DNA from: Paraburkholderia sp. BL23I1N1
GTDB taxonomy: Bacteria; Pseudomonadota; Gammaproteobacteria; Burkholderiales; Burkholderiaceae
Assembly: GCF_003610295.1 (NCBI RefSeq)
Contig: NZ_RAPV01000001.1
Span: 3,596,001-3,660,000 of the forward strand
Reading direction: 5' to 3'
Length of the DNA stretch: 64,000 bases
In this document: piece by piece, positions 51,902 through 62,005 of the stretch
How the letters are laid out: each line of letters begins with the position of its first letter
Numbering within the stretch: the stretch's first letter is position 1
Translations under genes and position numbers: made by a program
Notes under the pieces: model-generated
The model's input: only the letters and a program-made list of their open reading frames with translations
Database searches by the model: none
Told to the model about the DNA's origin: nothing

Positions 51902-53239
51902 TCACTTCCGACGCTCGCCGATCGCGCGGGCCGGAATGCCGAGCACCACGGCAAGGCCGCCGAGAATCGAGACGACCGCAACCGCATAGAGACCCATCGC
52001 GCTGCTGCCGAAGTGCGTCGATGCGTAGCCGATCACCGATGGCGCCGAAATCCCACCAAGCTGGCCAATGCTGCTAATCAGGCCAATGCCGCTTGCTGCG
52101 ACCGTGCTCGACAGATACGCGGGTGGCATCGTCCAGAACAGCGACAGCATGCCCAGATAACCGGCCGTCGCGACGCAAAGCAGTGCCACCAGGATGGCTG
52201 CGTGATTCGCCGCTGCCGGCAGAAGCACGACGCCCAGCGCGGCCATCAATGCGCTTACCATGAAGTGCCACCGCCTCTCCAGCATACGATCCGAGTTCCG
52301 GCCAAGCAGATACATCACAACTGCGCCGACCACATAAGGAATCGCAGAAAGAAGCCCAATGTGCCAGTAGTTCGACACGCCGCTTTTCTGGATCACGCTC
52401 GGAGCCCAGATATGCACGACGATGCTCGCCCACGGTACGCTGAAATATGCAAACGTCAGGAAATAAAACTTCGGCTCCTTCAATGCGACCCAGATCGAAC
52501 CTTGAGCGCGTGCGGCCTTCGTTTGCGCGTCGCGGTTAAGCTCCTCCAGCAGGAGGGCCTTCTCGTTGTCCGTGAGCCATGTCGCCTGCTCCGGCCGGTC
52601 CGTCAGATAGACATAGGCAAAGACACCGGCGATGACTGACGGAAATCCTTCTAGAAGGAACAGCCATTGCCAGCCGTTATAGCCGAGTAAGCCCGACATG
52701 CTATTGAGTATCCATCCCGACACTGGCCCACTGATGATGCCGGATACGCAGATCGCCGTCATGAAGATTGACGTGACGCGTGCGCGGCGCGCGGCGGGAA
52801 ACCAGTAGGTGAAGTAGAGAATCACGCCCGGGAAGAATCCTGCCTCCGCTGCGCCCAGCAACACGCGCGCGACGTAAAACTGCGTCGGCGTCTGCACGAA
52901 CGCGGTGCCCGCCGAAACGATGCCCCATAGCGCCATGATTCGCATGAGCGTCTTTCTCACGCCGACTCGCGCAAGCCACAGGTTGCTCGGCACCTCGAAG
53001 AGCATGTAACCCACGTAGAAGAGTCCTACGCCCAGACCGAATGCGGCGTCGGAAAGACCAATGTCACGCGAGAACTGCAGGTGCGCGAAGCCGATATTGG
53101 CGCGATCCAGATAAGCGAAGACGTAGCAAACGAAGAGGAACGGCAGCAGCCGCCAGGTGACTTTCCGGTAGATGGCCTCTGTCTGCGGTTGCGCGACGGC
53201 GCTGACGTCGATTGGATTGGAACGGGCTGCGTGCATCAT
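51902..53239 (-). CDS. MFS transporter, anion:cation symporter family
   Basis: A 445-residue 12-helix carrier. Its start YRKVTWRLLPFLFVCYVFAYLDRANIGFAHLQF is typical of the ACS group (aromatic/organic anion carriers), with the DRANIG motif, then YMLFEVPSNL and ARVLLGAAEAGFFPGVI. It probably takes up an organic acid used by the divergent enoyl-CoA hydratase/acyl-CoA synthetase pair. The carrier and the hydratase share a regulated gap. Confidence 0.88.
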   Translation of the reverse strand: MMHAARSNPIDVSAVAQPQTEAIYRKVTWRLLPFLFVCYVFAYLDRANIGFAHLQFSRDIGLSDAAFGLGVGLFYVGYMLFEVPSNLWLARVGVRKTLMRIMALWGIVSAGTAFVQTPTQFYVARVLLGAAEAGFFPGVILYFTYWFPAARRARVTSIFMTAICVSGIISGPVSGWILNSMSGLLGYNGWQWLFLLEGFPSVIAGVFAYVYLTDRPEQATWLTDNEKALLLEELNRDAQTKAARAQGSIWVALKEPKFYFLTFAYFSVPWASIVVHIWAPSVIQKSGVSNYWHIGLLSAIPYVVGAVVMYLLGRNSDRMLERRWHFMVSALMAALGVVLLPAAANHAAILVALLCVATAGYLGMLSLFWTMPPAYLSSTVAASGIGLISSIGQLGGISAPSVIGYASTHFGSSAMGLYAVAVVSILGGLAVVLGIPARAIGERRK

Positions 53240-53332
53240 GTCTCCGGGCTTGTATTGGACCGCAGGATCGTCGTGGCAAGTGTCCTGCGTTGGAATTCAT
53301 TATCGGCACCGAACGCTCGATGACAATCCACC

Positions 53333-53395
53333 AATTCCATCCAGTGGAATTTCTCAGGCCCTCAGATGAAACGCGCTCCGTTCCACAGAGTGGAA
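53333..53395. promoter_or_regulatory. Two palindromes in the MFS/hydratase divergent promoter
   Basis: AATTCCA-N5-TGGAATT at 53333-53351 and TTCCAC-N3-GTGGAA at 53381-53395, both perfect; a third half-site TGGAATT lies at 53291-53297. The repeated TTCCA/TGGAA core resembles IclR-family operators (whose consensus is TGGAAAT-N-ATTTCCA-like), and an IclR gene lies 1.4 kb away. Confidence 0.6.
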
Positions 53396-53470
53396 TTAGC
53401 GGGCTGTCTTGGGTGACAGGTGGGGCTAAGCTGCATGTCAGTCGACTCCAATTCAACCATCGAGACACGC

Positions 53471-54253
53471 ATGAGCACATCCACCATTCAAGTCACTATC
53501 GACTCGCAGGTCGCCATGATCGCGCTGAATCGTCCTGAAAAACGTAACGCCATCACCAACGAAATGCGCGCCGAACTGATCGAGGCACTGGACACCGTTT
53601 CGCGCGACCGGGGGGTGCGCGCCGTAGTGTTGACCGGCAACGGCAAGGGGTTCTGCGCTGGCGGCGACATCAGCGGTATGGCGCAGCGCATGGAAGCACC
53701 CGCCGGGGAGATTGCGTTCAATGGCTGGTCCCGCCAGCAACTCGTGCATCACACGGTCAATCTGCTCTACTCGATGCCCAAACCGACCATCGCTGCCGTC
53801 AACGGCGCAGCGGCGGGTCTCGGTGCCGATATGGCGCTCTCCTGCGACTTTATCCTCGCGTCACAGGAAGCGAGCTTCACGTGGAGCTACATCAAACGCG
53901 GGCTGATTCCGGACGGTGGCGGCATGTATTTTTTGCCGCGACGGGTCGGCCTCGCGCGGGCGAAGGAACTGATCTTCAGCGGGCGCAAGGTAGATGCAAA
54001 GGAAGCGCTGGAAATCGGCATCGCGGATCGCCTGAGCGATCCGGATTCGCTCATCGCCGACGCCCACGCCTGGGCCGCCGAATTGAGCCAGGGTTCGGCC
54101 ACCGCGCTCGCGCTTGGCAAGAGCATCCTCAACCAGAGCTACGAACTGTCCGCGCATCAGGTGTTTTCACAAGGTAGCCAGGCACAGGCCGTCTGCTACA
54201 CAAGCAGTGAACATCGCGACTCGGTGCTCGCATTCCTGAACAAAACCAAGTGA
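53471..54253 (+). CDS. Enoyl-CoA hydratase/isomerase family protein
   Basis: A 260-residue crotonase: oxyanion-hole segments GFCAGGDISGM and NGAAAGLGADMALSCDF, and GLIPDGGGMYFLPRRVG, whose Asp occupies a catalytic acid position. It starts at ATG 53471 (MSTSTIQVTIDSQVAM). It overlaps by 4 bases with an in-frame GTG of the next gene, and the next ATG lies 18 bases beyond its stop, so the two are co-transcribed. Likely partner of the downstream CoA ligase in degradation of an acid taken up by the MFS carrier. The substrate is unknown. Confidence 0.87.
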   Translation: MSTSTIQVTIDSQVAMIALNRPEKRNAITNEMRAELIEALDTVSRDRGVRAVVLTGNGKGFCAGGDISGMAQRMEAPAGEIAFNGWSRQQLVHHTVNLLYSMPKPTIAAVNGAAAGLGADMALSCDFILASQEASFTWSYIKRGLIPDGGGMYFLPRRVGLARAKELIFSGRKVDAKEALEIGIADRLSDPDSLIADAHAWAAELSQGSATALALGKSILNQSYELSAHQVFSQGSQAQAVCYTSSEHRDSVLAFLNKTK

Positions 54254-54270
54254 GCACGAAGGAGATCGAC

Positions 54271-56382
54271 ATGAATGCAATTTCAAAACTGATGCGCCCG
54301 GCGAGCGTCGCCGTAATCGGCGCATCGGCGGACACAGCCAAGACTTCAGGCCGACCGGTGGCTTACCTCAGGAAGCACGGCTTCGCCGGCGACATCTACC
54401 CTGTCAATCCACGTTACGACTCAATCAATGGCCTGCCCTGCTATCCCGATGTAGCGTCGTTGCCGCACGCACCGGATGTCGGCATCGTGCTGCTCGGCGC
54501 CGAGCGCGCCCACGTTGCAGTGCGGGATCTGGCGAGCCGCGGCACGAGCGCTGCAATCGTGCTGGCGAGCGGCTATGCAGAAACTGGCGAGGAAGGCGCG
54601 AAGCGGCAGGCGCAATTGATCGAGGCAGCAGGGTCCATGCGCCTGCTCGGCCCGAATACGATCGGGCTCGTCAACCTCACCGATCGCATCACGTTGTCGG
54701 CAAGCGGGGCGCTGGAGACCGACACTTTTACAGTCGGCGGGATCGGCGTGGTGTCACAAAGCGGGGGGATTCTTGGCTCACTGTTGTCGCGGGCGGCAGC
54801 AAGCGGTATTGGCCTGTCAAAGCTGGTGTCGACGAGCAATGAAGCAGATCTCGACATGGCGGACTTCGTCGATTATCTGGTTGACGATGGTTCGACTTCC
54901 GTCATCGCGCTCTACATGGAGGGGCTTCGTCATCCGGACCGGTTTCGCCGCGCCGCGCTAAGGGCGACCGCCGCGGGCAAGCCGGTCGTCGTGTTCAAGA
55001 TCGGACGCTCGGAATCAGGCGCACGATCGGCGGTCTCGCATACGGGCGCGCTGGCCGGTTCGGACCGCATGTATGACGCGCTTTTCAGCCAGGTCGGCGT
55101 CATTCGCGCCCGGACGTTTTCCGATTTGCTCGACATCCCTCATGCGCTCGCGACGCGTCGCAAGCTCTCCGGGCGACGGGTGGCGATTCTGACCTCGACC
55201 GGCGGTGCCGGCACGCTCCTCACCGACAGCCTCGGCATGGCGAACTTTGAGACCCCGCCTCCCGATGAAGCGACTGCTGCAAAGCTGCGCGCGCTCCAGA
55301 CCGGCGATCATGCGGTGCTCGACCGCAATCCGATCGACGTGACGCTCGCGGGTCTGCAGCCGGCTCTGCTGCGCGGTGCGATCGGCACGCTACTCGACAG
55401 TCCGGCTTACGACGCAGTCGTAGTTATCGTTGGATCGTCAGGCCTCGCGATGCCTGACCTGATGGCTAACGCGATCCGCGATTCGCTGCCCGGGAGTGAC
55501 AAACCCGTGATGGCATTTGTGAGCCCTCACGCGCCGGAGATCACGCGGTTGCTTAACGAGCAGGCAGTGCCGGCGTTCCCATCGCCCGAAAGCGTGACTA
55601 GCGCACTTGCGGCGATGTGGCAGCACGGCGAGTACATGCAACGCGCCGTGAGTTTGGACAAACAACACTCCGAAGCAGACGTCAACGTGAGCGATCTACC
55701 CGCCGGATCACTAAACGAAGCGCAGGCGAAAGAGCTTTTTGCCCGCTTCGGTGTGACGGCGGTACGCGAGCGTGTCGTCACGAACGCGAATGAAGCCACG
55801 AGCGCCGCTCGCGAGCTGGGCGACAAAGTCGTGCTCAAACTGCTTTCGAACACGATCACCCACAAGAGCGATGTCGGTGGCGTCGCGGTTGGTGTCACAG
55901 CCGACAGCATCGGGGCGCGCCTGAACCGTATGCGGGACGACGTTGAAACCGCGACTGGCGTATCCGCGAATACGTTTCTCGTTCAGGAAATGGTGGCCGG
56001 TGGAACGGAACTGATTCTCGGCCTTCATCGAGACCCGTTAGGCATAGCATTGCTGCTCGGCATGGGCGGCGTCACAGCGGAACTGTTCAAGGACACGACA
56101 ATGCGCCTGCTCTCCACCGAAGTGCCGCTGTCGCGCGCAGACGCGCTCGCGATGATCCACGAACTGAAAACGTGGCCCCTGCTAGACGGGTATCGTGGAC
56201 GGCCGCGCGCTGATATTGATGCCCTCGTAAGCGCAATCGTCGCCTTTGCGCGAATGGCGGTGCAGCTTGGCGGGCGTATTGTCGAAGCAGAAATCAATCC
56301 GATCTTCGTGCTGCCTGCGGGCCAAGGCGTACGGGCGGCTGACGGCGTTGCTGTACTCGCATCGGAGGCTCACGACGAGTGA
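54271..56382 (+). CDS. ADP-forming acyl-CoA synthetase (acetate--CoA ligase family)
   Basis: A 703-residue NDP-forming acyl-CoA synthetase: CoA-binding domain (SVAVIGASADTAKTSGRPV, about residues 8-105), succinyl-CoA-ligase-like domains with the phospho-His in SHTGALAGSD, and a complete C-terminal ATP-grasp (VVLKLLSNTITHKSDVGGV, EMVAGGTELILGLHRDPLG). The ATG at 54271 has GAAGGAG 7 bases upstream. Unlike the Pat-like protein at 10024, it has no GNAT domain and a full ATP-grasp. It would activate an organic acid to its CoA thioester for the adjacent hydratase. Confidence 0.88.
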   Translation: MNAISKLMRPASVAVIGASADTAKTSGRPVAYLRKHGFAGDIYPVNPRYDSINGLPCYPDVASLPHAPDVGIVLLGAERAHVAVRDLASRGTSAAIVLASGYAETGEEGAKRQAQLIEAAGSMRLLGPNTIGLVNLTDRITLSASGALETDTFTVGGIGVVSQSGGILGSLLSRAAASGIGLSKLVSTSNEADLDMADFVDYLVDDGSTSVIALYMEGLRHPDRFRRAALRATAAGKPVVVFKIGRSESGARSAVSHTGALAGSDRMYDALFSQVGVIRARTFSDLLDIPHALATRRKLSGRRVAILTSTGGAGTLLTDSLGMANFETPPPDEATAAKLRALQTGDHAVLDRNPIDVTLAGLQPALLRGAIGTLLDSPAYDAVVVIVGSSGLAMPDLMANAIRDSLPGSDKPVMAFVSPHAPEITRLLNEQAVPAFPSPESVTSALAAMWQHGEYMQRAVSLDKQHSEADVNVSDLPAGSLNEAQAKELFARFGVTAVRERVVTNANEATSAARELGDKVVLKLLSNTITHKSDVGGVAVGVTADSIGARLNRMRDDVETATGVSANTFLVQEMVAGGTELILGLHRDPLGIALLLGMGGVTAELFKDTTMRLLSTEVPLSRADALAMIHELKTWPLLDGYRGRPRADIDALVSAIVAFARMAVQLGGRIVEAEINPIFVLPAGQGVRAADGVAVLASEAHDE

Positions 56383-56847
56383 CGATGCTCTGGTCACCCT
56401 CGACGAAACATTCCCGCTCGCCTATCGTGCGCGTACCGGAAGCGAGGTGGCAAATCCCGCCCACATCGACCTCCCGATTGCCGATCGAAGGGCCCGGCGA
56501 GCGAACCATTTGCTACGTTCATTTCGACGAAGTGTGGTTCGCTCGCATTTGAAAAGTAGGTGTGCGAGCCCACCGGTAACCAGGGAGTAAGAGCGTGAGA
56601 ATGTGGCTAGGCAGAAACCTGGTCTCGGCAACAGTCTGCAAGATAGCAATTCAAGATTTGCCTCAGCGCCTGGTGGATCATCGTTGTATCCCTTTCGGAT
56701 ACAACAGGATCGTCCTATCAGCGAAGCGGTGGAACATACCAGAATCGTAGCCACTATCTGCGAATGGCGAAATCGCGCTTCAGGTGCGCATTGCCGACGG
56801 TGTCGACTGCAGTGACGTACTAAGAAACGGCAACCAACGGCTATGAA
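56383..56847. other. Gap with a 9-bp-arm palindrome
   Basis: 465 bases without a recognised gene. A perfect dyad GTTGTATCC-N5-GGATACAAC lies at 56683-56705, 143 bases upstream of the DadA-like gene. It is an operator candidate. Confidence 0.5.
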
Positions 56848-58176
56848 ATGTTAGGGATCGACGAAGTCACGGATAGCGAAGGTTTCCCCGAGCGATGCGA
56901 TGTCGCGGTAGTTGGCGGCGGCATTATTGGCGTGAGCACCGCGTATGAACTGGCACGACGCGGCGTCCGGGTGGCTCTGCTCGAAAAGGGCGCCATCGGC
57001 TGCGAGCAGTCGGGGCGCAATTGGGGCTGGGTACGTCAGCAGAACCGCGACCTCTATGAGCTGCCGCTCGCGATGCAAAGCCTCAAGCGCTGGAGCGAAC
57101 TAAGCGAAGAACTGGGCGAGGACATAGGGTTTCGTAAGGCGGGCATACTGTACGGCACGGAGCATCAATCGGACATCGCGCAATGGGAATCGTGGCTTGC
57201 CCGCGCCCGGGAAGTCGGCTTTAACAGCGAGATCCTCAGTGCGCGCGAACTGGCAGCGCGCATTCCGTCCGGACGCGCGAAGTGGGCTGGAGGGCTGTGG
57301 TCTGGCACGGACGGCCGCGCCGAGCCGTCGAAAGCCGCGCCTGCGATTGCTCGCGGCGCGCAAGGTCTCGGCGCGATGGTGTATCAGAACTGCGCGGTAC
57401 GAAGTCTCGACACGAGTGCTGGGCGTGTCTCAGGCATCTGGACGGAGCGCGGCCGGCTGGCAGCCGACACCGTCGTTCTCGCGGGAGGCGCCTGGAGCGC
57501 GTTGTTCTGCCAGCATCACGGCATCGATCTGCCCGCCATCAACGTGATGGGAACGGCGTTGCGAACCGCTGAGGCGCCGGGGGTCATCGAAGGCTGTTTC
57601 TCCGGGCCTAACTTCGCGCTGAGGAGACGGTTGGACGGCGGCTACACCATCGCTGTTCCCGGCTACGGACGCGTGGAACTCGCGCCGCAAAACCTGCGGC
57701 ATTCGGTGAAGTTTCGCACCATGTTCCGCAGCAAGCTGAAGAAAAAACTGAAGATTCGCGTCGGCGCCAGCTTCTTCCACGGACCGGAGGCAAGCGCAAC
57801 CTGGCGCGACGATGACGTCTCGCCGTTCGAAGAAACGCGGGTGCTGGATCCCCGGCCTGATACCGAATGGCTCGAACGTGCCCTACAAAACGTGGCCAGC
57901 GTGTTTCCCGAGCTGGCGGGCTTGCGGATCGCTCATGCATGGGCGGGCGCGATCGACACGACGCCGGACCTCGTTCCCGTCATCTCGGAGGTTAATGCGA
58001 AACCCGGTCTTGTGATCGCATCCGGCTTCAGCGGACATGGCTTTGGACTAGGGCCAGGTGCAGGCATGCTCGTGAGCCGCCTGGTAATGGACGAGGCGCC
58101 GCAGTTCGACATTGAACCCTACAGACTGGCCCGCTTTTCCGACGGAACGAAACTGAGCAGCCCCGAAATGATGTGA
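56848..58176 (+). CDS. FAD-dependent oxidoreductase (DadA-like)
   Basis: A 442-residue DadA-type flavoprotein: FAD motif VAVVGGGIIGVSTAYELARRG near residue 22, GRNWGWVRQQ, and C-terminal GFSGHGFGLGPGAGMLVSRLV. It oxidises an amine or amino acid of unknown identity. It is separated from the acyl-CoA synthetase by 465 bases and has its own palindrome upstream. It is only loosely similar to the DadA-like enzyme at 33210. Confidence 0.85.
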   Translation: MLGIDEVTDSEGFPERCDVAVVGGGIIGVSTAYELARRGVRVALLEKGAIGCEQSGRNWGWVRQQNRDLYELPLAMQSLKRWSELSEELGEDIGFRKAGILYGTEHQSDIAQWESWLARAREVGFNSEILSARELAARIPSGRAKWAGGLWSGTDGRAEPSKAAPAIARGAQGLGAMVYQNCAVRSLDTSAGRVSGIWTERGRLAADTVVLAGGAWSALFCQHHGIDLPAINVMGTALRTAEAPGVIEGCFSGPNFALRRRLDGGYTIAVPGYGRVELAPQNLRHSVKFRTMFRSKLKKKLKIRVGASFFHGPEASATWRDDDVSPFEETRVLDPRPDTEWLERALQNVASVFPELAGLRIAHAWAGAIDTTPDLVPVISEVNAKPGLVIASGFSGHGFGLGPGAGMLVSRLVMDEAPQFDIEPYRLARFSDGTKLSSPEMM

Positions 58177-59049
58177 GTCGAGGCCGCGAGCGGCCTATCG
58201 CGGCAACCCACTTCGGGAGATTGAACCTCCAGTACGGTTCAGCTGTATTGATTAATGACAGTCGCAATGCTGAACGTGGCAGGAGATCTTGATTGACCTC
58301 GTATGACTGAGAAGGGTCGCAAGTACGCATTCGCTAGCGGGGAGGCCGGGCATTCGCGAATGCTGACCTTCGAATGTCAGGAAAACAACCCATAGCGACC
58401 TGACCGACGTCGATACTCGAATGACGGCTAAGGCCGAATTGCGCGCTTAGCTCGTCCGTCAGGTTCCGGAGTAATGCTGCCGTTCGAACGGCATGTTTCC
58501 CCGCTCGCTCAACGGCGGGTCGTGGCCGATGGCTGTCCGATGCGGTCGGCATACGCCGCCTGAAACTCGCGAGCCTGCGATCGGCGACACGCGACCCTTC
58601 TGAGACGCTCACAACCTTGCCTCCTGAACGGTAGCTTCCGGTTGTACAACGGACGTCGACTATCGTGGGTGGTTGCGCCCGATCAAGGCGGTCGGTCTTT
58701 CAATTTTCGATTTCCTGTCTGGCGAAAAGCGCACCAGTCTCACGAATTCCGTTTCGCCGCGAAAGAGAACTGTACCTGTCGGGTGCCACCAATAATGAAA
58801 AATACGTCGTTGAAGTTGCGGCGATTTTTTCAGCAAGAGTGGCGTCGAGCAACCAGCACGTGCCAAGGAAAATGAAATATCCGTCCCGCACTGCCGCAGT
58901 AAGTGAAAAAAACTGTTGCGTTCCCATCGGCGCGCTTGGAGTCGATTGACCACGTCGCCACTTTGTTCATCAGACGACGAAACGCCCGGATCCGCCGCAC
59001 ATGTCAGTTGTCGTGGTCATTTCTCAATTAATTTTTGTCCAATAACCCG
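58177..59049. other. Gap of 870 bases without a recognised gene
   Basis: Between the oxidoreductase and the TetR gene. Several short open frames occur but none resembles a family, and composition swings between GC-rich and AT-rich pieces (58730-58920 is AT-richer). The 3' side of an earlier insertion is possible. Nothing can be supported. Confidence 0.35.
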
Positions 59050-59664
59050 TCAGACGCGTCGCGGCAGGAGCACCAAGTCGGCCGCTTCCTCGGCATCTTT
59101 GAGGAGCATCTTGCGCGGCACTCCTAGCTGCGCACGCATGGTTAGCCCACGCGCTAAATCCGTGACTTGGGTTGCGCGCGCGGCGACGGGAAAGTCAGAT
59201 GGGATTTCTCCCGCGATGATAGCGTCCCGGAAACGACCTTCCACCAGCGCGGTGCCACCAGCGGCCGCGTTTTGCAGGAACTGCCGGACCTCAGGGTCGT
59301 CCACAAGCGGCGCGACGCAAATCAGAAGGCAGCCCCGGGCGGACCCTTTCTCGGTCGCACTTTCGACGGCGTACCTCAGAAAGCCCGTGATCGAGTCGCG
59401 AAGACTCAGTGGTGAGAGGAGTGCCTTCGCGGCTGATGCGCCTTTCCGTTCCGCGTACGCCTTAAGGACCCGCAAGAATATCGCCCGCTTGTCCCCAAAG
59501 ACGGCATACAGGCTCGGCCGTCCCACACCCATCCCGGCGACGAGATCGTCAATCGTCACTCCGTCGTAGCCTTTCGACCAGAACACCTGAGTCGCCTTTT
59601 CCAGCGCCCCTGTCTCGTCGAAGCTGCGTGGTCGGCCCCTCGGCCTAGCAGCATTTTGAATCAT
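59050..59664 (-). CDS. TetR-family transcriptional regulator
   Basis: A 204-residue TetR regulator: helix-turn-helix with ATQVFWSKGYDGVTIDDLVAGMGVGRPSLYAVFGDKRAIF (residues about 20-60) and a ligand-binding helical bundle. The ATG at 59664 has AAGGAG 11 bases upstream; a TTG 9 bases earlier is less likely. It diverges from the SDR that is now broken by an IS element, which was probably its target. Confidence 0.88.
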   Translation of the reverse strand: MIQNAARPRGRPRSFDETGALEKATQVFWSKGYDGVTIDDLVAGMGVGRPSLYAVFGDKRAIFLRVLKAYAERKGASAAKALLSPLSLRDSITGFLRYAVESATEKGSARGCLLICVAPLVDDPEVRQFLQNAAAGGTALVEGRFRDAIIAGEIPSDFPVAARATQVTDLARGLTMRAQLGVPRKMLLKDAEEAADLVLLPRRV

Positions 59665-59679
59665 TTGGTTCAAAACTCC

Positions 59680-59718
59680 TTGACACTCGTCATCGCATCA
59701 ATATATAACTGAATAGTT
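59680..59718 (+). promoter_or_regulatory. Promoter of the SDR gene, with possible operator
   Basis: TTGACA (59680-59685), 18 bases, TATAAC (59704-59709), overlapping AACTGAATAGTT (59707-59718), a short dyad at a place suited to TetR repression. Confidence 0.5.
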
Positions 59719-60479
59719 CGAAATTAGCAAGTCGTCCGTGGCCTCACGACTCGACCTTCCCCCTTTCCCTTTACCACTGAGACGCCCATGGAACATTCGA
59801 TCGTGCTCGTCACCGGTGCCACCTCCGGGCTCGGTTATGCGGCTGCCCGCACACTTGCCGGAGAGGGCTGGCGCGAGATCATCGTCACTGGCCGTAGCCT
59901 GGCTCGGGCCCAGGAAACGGCCGCTAGCCTCGCGGCGGAAACTAAAAGACAGGTCTTCACGCCGCTGGAGCTGGAGTTGGACACGCCGGCCAGCGTCCTG
60001 TCCGCGCTCGCCGAACTCGTCAAGCGAGGTCGGCCGATCGATTTCCTACTGCTCAATGCAGGGATGGTTCCTGGCAAGGCGCGCGTGATCACTGCGGAGG
60101 GCGTCGAGGCTTCTCAGGCCCCGCTCATCGGTCATCATCAATTGACGGTCGGGTTGCTCCGCGCCAACCTGCTGAGCCCCAACGCGCGGATTGTCATCAC
60201 CAGCGCGGAGCCTGCCCGAGGGGGCGTACCCATGTTCAAGTACACCGACGTGGACGCACTCGCTGCCAAATACCACCAGGGCGACCTGACCGCTGCTATG
60301 GAAGCCCTGATTCGCAACGGGCCGAACGTGAAGTATGTGCCCAACAATGCGTATGCCGACGCGAAGCTCTTCGTCGCCTGGTGGGTCGCAGCGCTGGCGC
60401 GGCGGCTACCCTCTGGCATGGCCGTGTACGCTGTCTCGCCCGGTGCGGCGACTGCGACCAACGTTTCGCGACAAGCTAG

Positions 60480-62005
60480 GAGTCCGCGCGGCAGACAGAA
60501 TTTGAGCCTCCGGAGTTGACGCCAGATCGGGCGGCGTCAACTGCGATTGCAGTTTTGCCCGCCAGTGCGCGCAAAAATGGTTTGCCCGGGGGCGAAATCA
60601 GGCAAACTTGCCCCCTTCCGGGCTTACGCAAGTTTCATTTTCGACATTCTGCGCAGGTTCAGCGCCACGCAGACGAGCTTCCACTCGGCCTGAGCCTTGG
60701 CCAGTCCGCGCATGCTGAATTGTCGAAATCCGAGAACGCTTTTTACCCAGGCATTCGGCGGTTCGGACAGCCATTTGCGCTTTCGATAGGCCGCCTGAGT
60801 TTGCGCAGAAGTAAACTTTTCTGCCATCGCGGCGCACAGCGGGCGCTTCAGGGCATCGACCCTCACATCTTTCTTGCCCTCGCGTCCGGGCGCCACAATC
60901 AGCTCGGCGGGATGCTCGCGCAATTGCTCGAACGTCGCTTCCGACCGGTAGCCCGCGTCGGCAAGGACTTGCCTGGGATTGGCGCCAGCGTCACGCAGCA
61001 CGGCAGCAAGAACGCCTGGCAACTGGCCGCTGTCGGCGGCACTGTTACCCAGTTCGGCCGCGACGATGATGTGGGCCGTGTCGTCGACGGCAGCCTGGGC
61101 ATTGTAGGAATAGTCGAAGCCGCCGCCGGCGTGCTTCATGATCCGGCTTTCCGGGTCAGTAAAATTCTCCTGGGCGTCGGGCTTGGGCTCGCCGAACCTG
61201 TACTTGAAGCGCGACTTCTTTTTCGGCTTGTCGCCGCCGTCCGGCGGCGTGTCGTCGTCGCTACGACCACGCGCGATATCGGCCTGGCGCTGGCGCTCTT
61301 CCAGACGCGCACGCGCAGCACGGATGACCGCAAGCCGGTCCTCGCGCCGCGTGATCTCGGCCGGAATATCGAGTTCAGGCTCGTTCTTCTCAGCGTCATC
61401 GGCCACTTTCGCTTTTGCCAGCAGCGCATCGATCTGTTCTTTCAGTTCAAGCTCGGCTTTCTTCATCCGGTCGTAGCTCATCGCCTTGTGGCGCGAGGCA
61501 TTGGCCTTGATCTTCGTGCCGTCAACGGCAATCGTCCCGAGCCTGATCAGTCCGCACTCCCTGGCCAGTTTCACCACCTGCACAAACAGGTCCGACAGTT
61601 CTTTGAGGTGAAAGGCGCGGAAGTCGCACAGCGTCCGGTGCGCCGGATAGTTGCCCGCCGCCAGGACCCGGAACGCGACATCCTCATGCAGCTTCCTGGC
61701 CAGCTTGCGCGACGAGAACACGCCGGTCGCATAGCCGTACACGAGCACCTTCACCATCATCGCCGGATGAAAGGGCTGGTTGCGCTGACCACCGCCGGCA
61801 TACCGCGCATGGAAAGCGGAGAGGTCGAGTGAGTCCACCGTGTCGCTGATGTAGTAGGCAAGGTGCCCTTCGGGCAGCCAGTCTTGCAGCGCGTGGGGCA
61901 GCAACATCTGCTGCTGCGGCTCGTAGGGGAGATAGCTTGTTGTCATCTGCTAACAACGTTTACCCTGCCCGACCGGATGACATCAGACTTCTGCCGCGCA
62001 CGCTC
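60480..62005 (-). mobile_element. IS1182-family insertion sequence, complete
   Basis: A 1526-bp element with terminal inverted repeats: GAGTCCGCGCGGCAGA at the left and GAGCGTGCGCGGCAGA reading in from the right (13 of 16 matching). It is flanked by a 4-base duplication CTAG (60476-60479 and 62006-62009), the palindromic target used by several IS1182 members. The target gene is intact on both sides, so the insertion is recent. Confidence 0.88.
60624..61946 (-). CDS. IS1182-family transposase
   Basis: A 440-residue transposase: MTTSYLPYEPQQQMLLPHAL at the N-terminus, first Asp in TIAVDGTKIKANAS, second in VLADAGYRSE, a Glu in the C-terminal region, and a Lys/Arg-rich C-terminus FSMRGLAKAQAEWKLVCVALNLRRM. 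Complete and presumably functional. Confidence 0.93.
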   Translation of the reverse strand: MTTSYLPYEPQQQMLLPHALQDWLPEGHLAYYISDTVDSLDLSAFHARYAGGGQRNQPFHPAMMVKVLVYGYATGVFSSRKLARKLHEDVAFRVLAAGNYPAHRTLCDFRAFHLKELSDLFVQVVKLARECGLIRLGTIAVDGTKIKANASRHKAMSYDRMKKAELELKEQIDALLAKAKVADDAEKNEPELDIPAEITRREDRLAVIRAARARLEERQRQADIARGRSDDDTPPDGGDKPKKKSRFKYRFGEPKPDAQENFTDPESRIMKHAGGGFDYSYNAQAAVDDTAHIIVAAELGNSAADSGQLPGVLAAVLRDAGANPRQVLADAGYRSEATFEQLREHPAELIVAPGREGKKDVRVDALKRPLCAAMAEKFTSAQTQAAYRKRKWLSEPPNAWVKSVLGFRQFSMRGLAKAQAEWKLVCVALNLRRMSKMKLA

